This document shows, in pieces, positions 61,801-64,000 of a DNA stretch of 64,000 bases (positions within the stretch are counted from its first letter, which is position 1; every line of letters begins with the position of its first letter). The position numbers and the translations under genes are program-made. A model generated the notes under the pieces. The model saw only the letters and a program-made list of their open reading frames with translations. It ran no database searches and had not been told where the DNA came from. Source of the stretch: an uncultured Dorea sp. (GTDB lineage: Bacteria; Bacillota; Clostridia; Lachnospirales; Lachnospiraceae); the NCBI GenBank assembly GCA_947652615.1, contig CANTDX010000001.1, positions 149,610-213,609 on the forward strand, in the 5' to 3' direction.

Positions 61801-62690
61801 CATTCTACGATGTAACAATACAAGTTATTACTCGTAATGATGCAGGCGAACCAGAGACCAGAGATGCTCAACCAGGTGACTTCGAGGATGGCGGTATTCC
61901 TGTAACATTACCGGCTAAGTCCCTTCCACAGGGAGTTGTGGCAACAGAGAATCAGTTCTCAGCCGCACATATGTTTGCATCAAATGATTTTGCAGAATAC
62001 TCAGCCGGTGAGATCGAGACATGTTTAAGCAGTGAAGGCTCCGAAGTATTCCAGGGATCTGGTAAAGGTGTAACCTTTGTAGTAAATGGTACATCACCTG
62101 TCGGAATTGCATGGTCAACCGCTCCAGAAGAACCAACCGATCCAGAGGATCCGAATAATCCGAATAACCCAGAGGATCCGAACAATCCGGACAACAATGA
62201 TCCGAACAACCCGGACAACAATGATCCGAATAATCCGAATGGAACAGATCCTAATAACCCGGATGGCAACAATGGTGACGCCAACGCTGCTGATCCTAAT
62301 GCCAACAACGCTGCTGATCCTAACGCTACAAATGCTGATGGAACCGACGCGAACGGTGAAGATGCCAAATCTGCGGCCCAGTCTGCAGTAGACGCACTGA
62401 AATCTGCGGCAGCTTCTCTCCTTCCAAAGACAGGAGATACCAGTAAGATTATTATGTGGGTTGTAGCCGCCGTAGCCGCATGTATCGCAGTAATAGCAGT
62501 TCTCCGCAGTAAGGCTAAGAAGGGTAAGAAAGCGAAATCTTCTTCATCCTCGAAGACCTCTGCAACAGCGAAAAAGCCTGCTGCAACAACAGCTAAAAAG
62601 TCTGCCTCAACAACGGCAAAGAAGACGACAACTAAGAAACCTGCTTCTGGCACAGCCAAGAAGACAACGACAACAAAGAAAGGCCGTTAA
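58848..62690 (+). CDS. Large LPxTG surface protein with MBG/YDG-like repeats and Lys-rich tail
   Basis: A 1280-residue exported protein: signal peptide (MQKKKLHSLAVFLTAVSASF, cut after VNA), a Gly-rich beta-helix-like N-terminal third with IGGGQGGGCGKITI-type repeats, MBG/YDG-type beta modules (~375-730, with PYTGQPRTP, VYDGTNKFELSGV), fibronectin-like modules, a DPNNP repeat linker (~1095-1140), LPKTG at ~1192, one membrane segment, and a 61-residue tail with 19 Lys rich in KKPAATTA/KKTT units. Sorting-signal tails are usually a few residues, so this tail is odd. AT-richer than its neighbours. Confidence 0.87.
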   Translation: MQKKKLHSLAVFLTAVSASFFIPLAVNADDPVDQNSLGPDCDCSEDKPHEFSGNHPIRIRGGKHKIVLKNVSISATDCKDTDGTSVPAIEISQSTVSPYSASDVTIELEGANTLASPDGHAGIQVKSGNTLKIIGDGTLDVTGGKGGAGIGNAGENDASGEIIIETKGEITAQGGLAAAGIGGGQGGGCGKITINSGEVKATGGDGYEFGGATIKGGAGIGTGGQGKGGGEIVLAGGEIYVTGGKGKDLPQREGIDCTKLSSNGGSANLYSNSPISEGTNIDYFNGIVWTTNADGVQYALGQVYGNAVLNKDLTNKSLKIRDGCSITIPTTMQVKLENGSIMGNKTTKIINADRLKTVPPYIIDPDIQKKVTLAPEHITVTKPNLSYTGEPLDDKVYTIASRWKDPNNPNAQEYDVDQTGWTKTYIVGSSNPTSIQDAKTYTVRYSNPNYTTFSFEVTVDHVTLTEDMIASIDPVPYTGQPRTPSPVVTLGKYTLIEGTDYRTIEKSDYKNNVNISTEDNTASVTITATGNGNFLESATKGFIIEPASLANAEITLEPSSTVYNGKKQGPKTITVTLPSEDPDNPIELVEGKDYEIVTSAEPKNAGTIEYTIKGIEGGNYTGTSSTAATYEIEKKPISVVSSSSATIENKVYDGTNKFELSGVKLSGVEGDDKVEIVSGSVSGSDVGSYSEITFDASDLAGDSSSNYTLEEGGKITLSTPVEITPRTPKDAAPNNRQHTVSTTNNQRFACVIEIDKEDGVDLEEYQFQMDDGAPVPGSLDPNNPNKVICSFDGIEPESTHTFHVSTKGASKNIVAKEIGSKQVTFEKLKNPKEDVPGFELSINEGNADKKTYTITMPKSDDPDVEYRIIAVGSEEDTPYDSIKTDKTDCKPGTKYIGQMRYKETAVYKASEPVSSPELTTPKSPLADSGPKYKTKWKRIIPNQSDSIELPDALKDAEYASMQEVTTDLTRHLSGLGAYQDQEHTAFYDVTIQVITRNDAGEPETRDAQPGDFEDGGIPVTLPAKSLPQGVVATENQFSAAHMFASNDFAEYSAGEIETCLSSEGSEVFQGSGKGVTFVVNGTSPVGIAWSTAPEEPTDPEDPNNPNNPEDPNNPDNNDPNNPDNNDPNNPNGTDPNNPDGNNGDANAADPNANNAADPNATNADGTDANGEDAKSAAQSAVDALKSAAASLLPKTGDTSKIIMWVVAAVAACIAVIAVLRSKAKKGKKAKSSSSSKTSATAKKPAATTAKKSASTTAKKTTTKKPASGTAKKTTTTKKGR
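62140..62265 (+). repeat. DPNNP-type coding repeats
   Basis: Repeated GATCCGAATAATCCG-like units encode the Asp/Pro/Asn wall-spanning linker ahead of LPKTG. Coding repeats, not CRISPR. Confidence 0.8.
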
Positions 62691-62714
62691 ATAAGGTATT
62701 TACAGAACTATAAT

Positions 62715-62750
62715 AAAGACTTCGGAAGTGAATCTTCCGAAGTCTTTTTA
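62715..62750 (+). terminator. Terminator of LPxTG protein gene
   Basis: A perfect 14-bp stem (62715-62728 with 62734-62747, loop TGAAT) running into T residues. Confidence 0.92.
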
Positions 62751-62959
62751 ACCATATTAATCTCTTTCTCTTAAGTTTAATTTAAGAATAATCCATATTG
62801 CATTTGCTTCTAATATTTGTTAAGCTATATTCATCACACAGATGACATTCTGTCATTTACAATTAATCACCACATGAATATTGTGTCATATATTTCATAT
62901 TCGAAATATTTTACCACGATTTATTGAATTTTACATTCAAATTATTTTCTGTTATTATA

Positions 62960-62988
62960 TTGAAATTCATATCGCCAAATAGTATAGT
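62960..62988 (+). promoter_or_regulatory. Promoter of second Rpn gene
   Basis: -35 TTGAAA (62960-62965), 17-bp spacer, -10 TATAGT (62983-62988). The implied leader is only about 12 nt, just enough to include GAAGGAAGGA. Confidence 0.5.
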
Positions 62989-63006
62989 AAAGAAGGAAGG
63001 AATCTT

Positions 63007-64000
63007 ATGTCTAAAAATAATCATTACCATAATGCCGATATCTTTTTAAAAGATTTCTGGCGTAATAACGATCGATTTGCTGATCTCTTCAACGCCTCCC
63101 TTTTTCACGGCAGACAGATCATCAAACCCGACGAATTGGAAGAACAAGATACTGAAGCTTCTTTTATCTTGGAGCATAACAATCATTCCGAATCTTATAA
63201 AGGCGCCAGAGACCTCCTCAAAATACGGAAGAATTCTTCTGTACTTGGCTTGGAATTCGCAATTCTCGGCATCGAAAATCAAGCACATATCCATTATGCT
63301 ACGCCCTTGCGCGTTATGGGATATGACTATAGCTCCTATAAACGGCAGTATGACATTAATGCTTCCAAATACAGAGCCAAAGGTTCGGCAACGCAGGCTG
63401 ACCTTATTAATACACCTGACAACATCTCTAACGAAGTGATACCTGCCGATACTCCCGATAAACTGGATCCGAATGAATTTCTTTCCAGAATGAAGCGTAC
63501 TGATAAATTCTCTCCGGTTATAACTATTGTTATTTATTATGGCGAGGAACCTTGGGACGGTGCTAGGTCTCTTCATGAAATGTTGAACATTCCAAACGAA
63601 TTTAAGAAGTATGTGAATGACTACAAGATTCTGCTGATTGAGGCGCGCAATCCCGATTTGGTTTTTCATAACTCTGACAATATAGATTTCTTTAACCTCA
63701 TGGGAATCATTCTTAATAAGAATTTATCCCGCAAAGACGCCAGACAGGAAGCCATTCTATACAGTAATGAACATCAGACTGATAAATCCGTTATTATGGC
63801 AATCGCGGGCGCTACTAATACTAAAATTAATTACAATTCTTTCAAGAAAGGAGATTCTGCAATGTGTACTTTATTTGATGAAATTGCTAAAGAGAGTAAG
63901 ATTGAAGGCAGGGCACAAGAAATTATTGATACCGGTTTTGAATTCTCCATGTCCAAAAAGGATATTTTACTGCGGTTACAGACTAAGTTAGATATTACCT
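63007..64000 (+). CDS. Rpn family nuclease / putative transposase (3' end outside window)
   Basis: The frame is open from ATG 63007 (GGAAGGAAT upstream) to the window end, 331 codons. The protein starts MSKNNHYHNADIFLKDFWRN, with FADLFNASLFHGRQIIKPDEL, then LGLEFAILGIENQAHIHYATPLRV (Glu-x-Gln-like catalytic strand), SPVITIVIYYGEEPWDGA and, near the end, KIEGRAQEIIDTGFEFSMSKKDILLRLQTK, the C-terminal helix type of this family. Fits Rpn/PD-(D/E)XK putative transposases abundant in Lachnospiraceae. The true C-terminus is not visible. Confidence 0.83.
   Translation, partial: MSKNNHYHNADIFLKDFWRNNDRFADLFNASLFHGRQIIKPDELEEQDTEASFILEHNNHSESYKGARDLLKIRKNSSVLGLEFAILGIENQAHIHYATPLRVMGYDYSSYKRQYDINASKYRAKGSATQADLINTPDNISNEVIPADTPDKLDPNEFLSRMKRTDKFSPVITIVIYYGEEPWDGARSLHEMLNIPNEFKKYVNDYKILLIEARNPDLVFHNSDNIDFFNLMGIILNKNLSRKDARQEAILYSNEHQTDKSVIMAIAGATNTKINYNSFKKGDSAMCTLFDEIAKESKIEGRAQEIIDTGFEFSMSKKDILLRLQTKLDIT

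Larger units (their letters stand above)
62691..63006 (+). other. Intergenic region before second Rpn gene
   Basis: After the terminator the stretch is AT-rich with no gene seen; a promoter lies at its right end. Confidence 0.6.

Noticed and set aside
62140..62265. CRISPR-like short repeats
   Set aside because: Repeats are in frame, encode DPNNP/DNN units and have no unique spacers of constant length.
61952..62659. 235-codon minus-strand open frame
   Set aside because: Antisense to the repeat linker and Lys-rich tail of the LPxTG protein; low complexity (Ser/Ala/Gly), an effect of the repeats.

Overview
The window looks like the chromosome of an anaerobic, probably spore-forming Clostridia of the Lachnospiraceae type (Dorea / Faecalicatena / Clostridium scindens-like; inferred from gene content, not checked against a database). 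Base composition is moderate, Shine-Dalgarno sites are strong (AGGAGG-like), and markers include a YlmC/YmxH-type sporulation protein, a stand-alone Spo0A DNA-binding domain, a diiron flavoprotein of anaerobes, a clostridial ferredoxin, carbamate kinase and alpha-galactosidase. No tRNA, rRNA or CRISPR array was seen.

Layout. 1-0.55 kb: end of a YmfI-like short-chain dehydrogenase. 0.55-4.7 kb (minus): nrdR, truA, exoA and an AT-richer two-gene Septu defence pair (ptuA ATPase, ptuB HNH nuclease). 4.7-6.2 kb: a GNAT enzyme and an AT-rich GNAT / 52-aa protein pair that looks like a toxin-antitoxin module. 6.3-15.2 kb: one long minus-strand operon (GntR regulator, oligopeptide permease BCDF, binding lipoprotein, two amidohydrolases) from a consensus promoter; one amidohydrolase has lost every metal ligand. 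15.3-17.5 kb: YlmC-like protein, ferredoxin, carbamate kinase, flavodoxin-fold reductase. 17.7-25.9 kb: a PepSY lipoprotein, then a two-component operon carrying a methyltransferase, a large anchored protein and a PilZ protein.

26-33.3 kb: a stand-alone Spo0A C-terminal-domain protein behind two 0A boxes; nth, an HD hydrolase and an rRNA-type methyltransferase, flanked by two inverted copies of a structured RNA element with covarying stems; and an orphan carB. 33.4-38.1 kb: GNAT, XRE membrane regulator, and the metNIQ methionine importer preceded by a promoter, a 31-codon ORF with 11 Met codons and an intrinsic terminator, the layout of leader-peptide attenuation. 38.1-46.7 kb: a TetM-like translational GTPase fused to a full-length YacP/Rae1-type NYN ribonuclease, a four-domain flavodiiron protein, a Rieske-tailed FAD oxidoreductase and a GH36 alpha-galactosidase.

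46.8-56.7 kb is a defence island: a complete Wadjet system (jetD-A-B-C, minus strand) directly downstream of an HTH protein and an Rpn-type nuclease. The right end holds a MATE exporter, an AT-rich 1280-aa LPxTG surface protein with a histone-like lysine-rich tail behind a promoter with an embedded 0A box, and a second Rpn-type nuclease that runs off the window. A dispersed ~130-bp hairpin element occurs in two near-complete and two partial copies.
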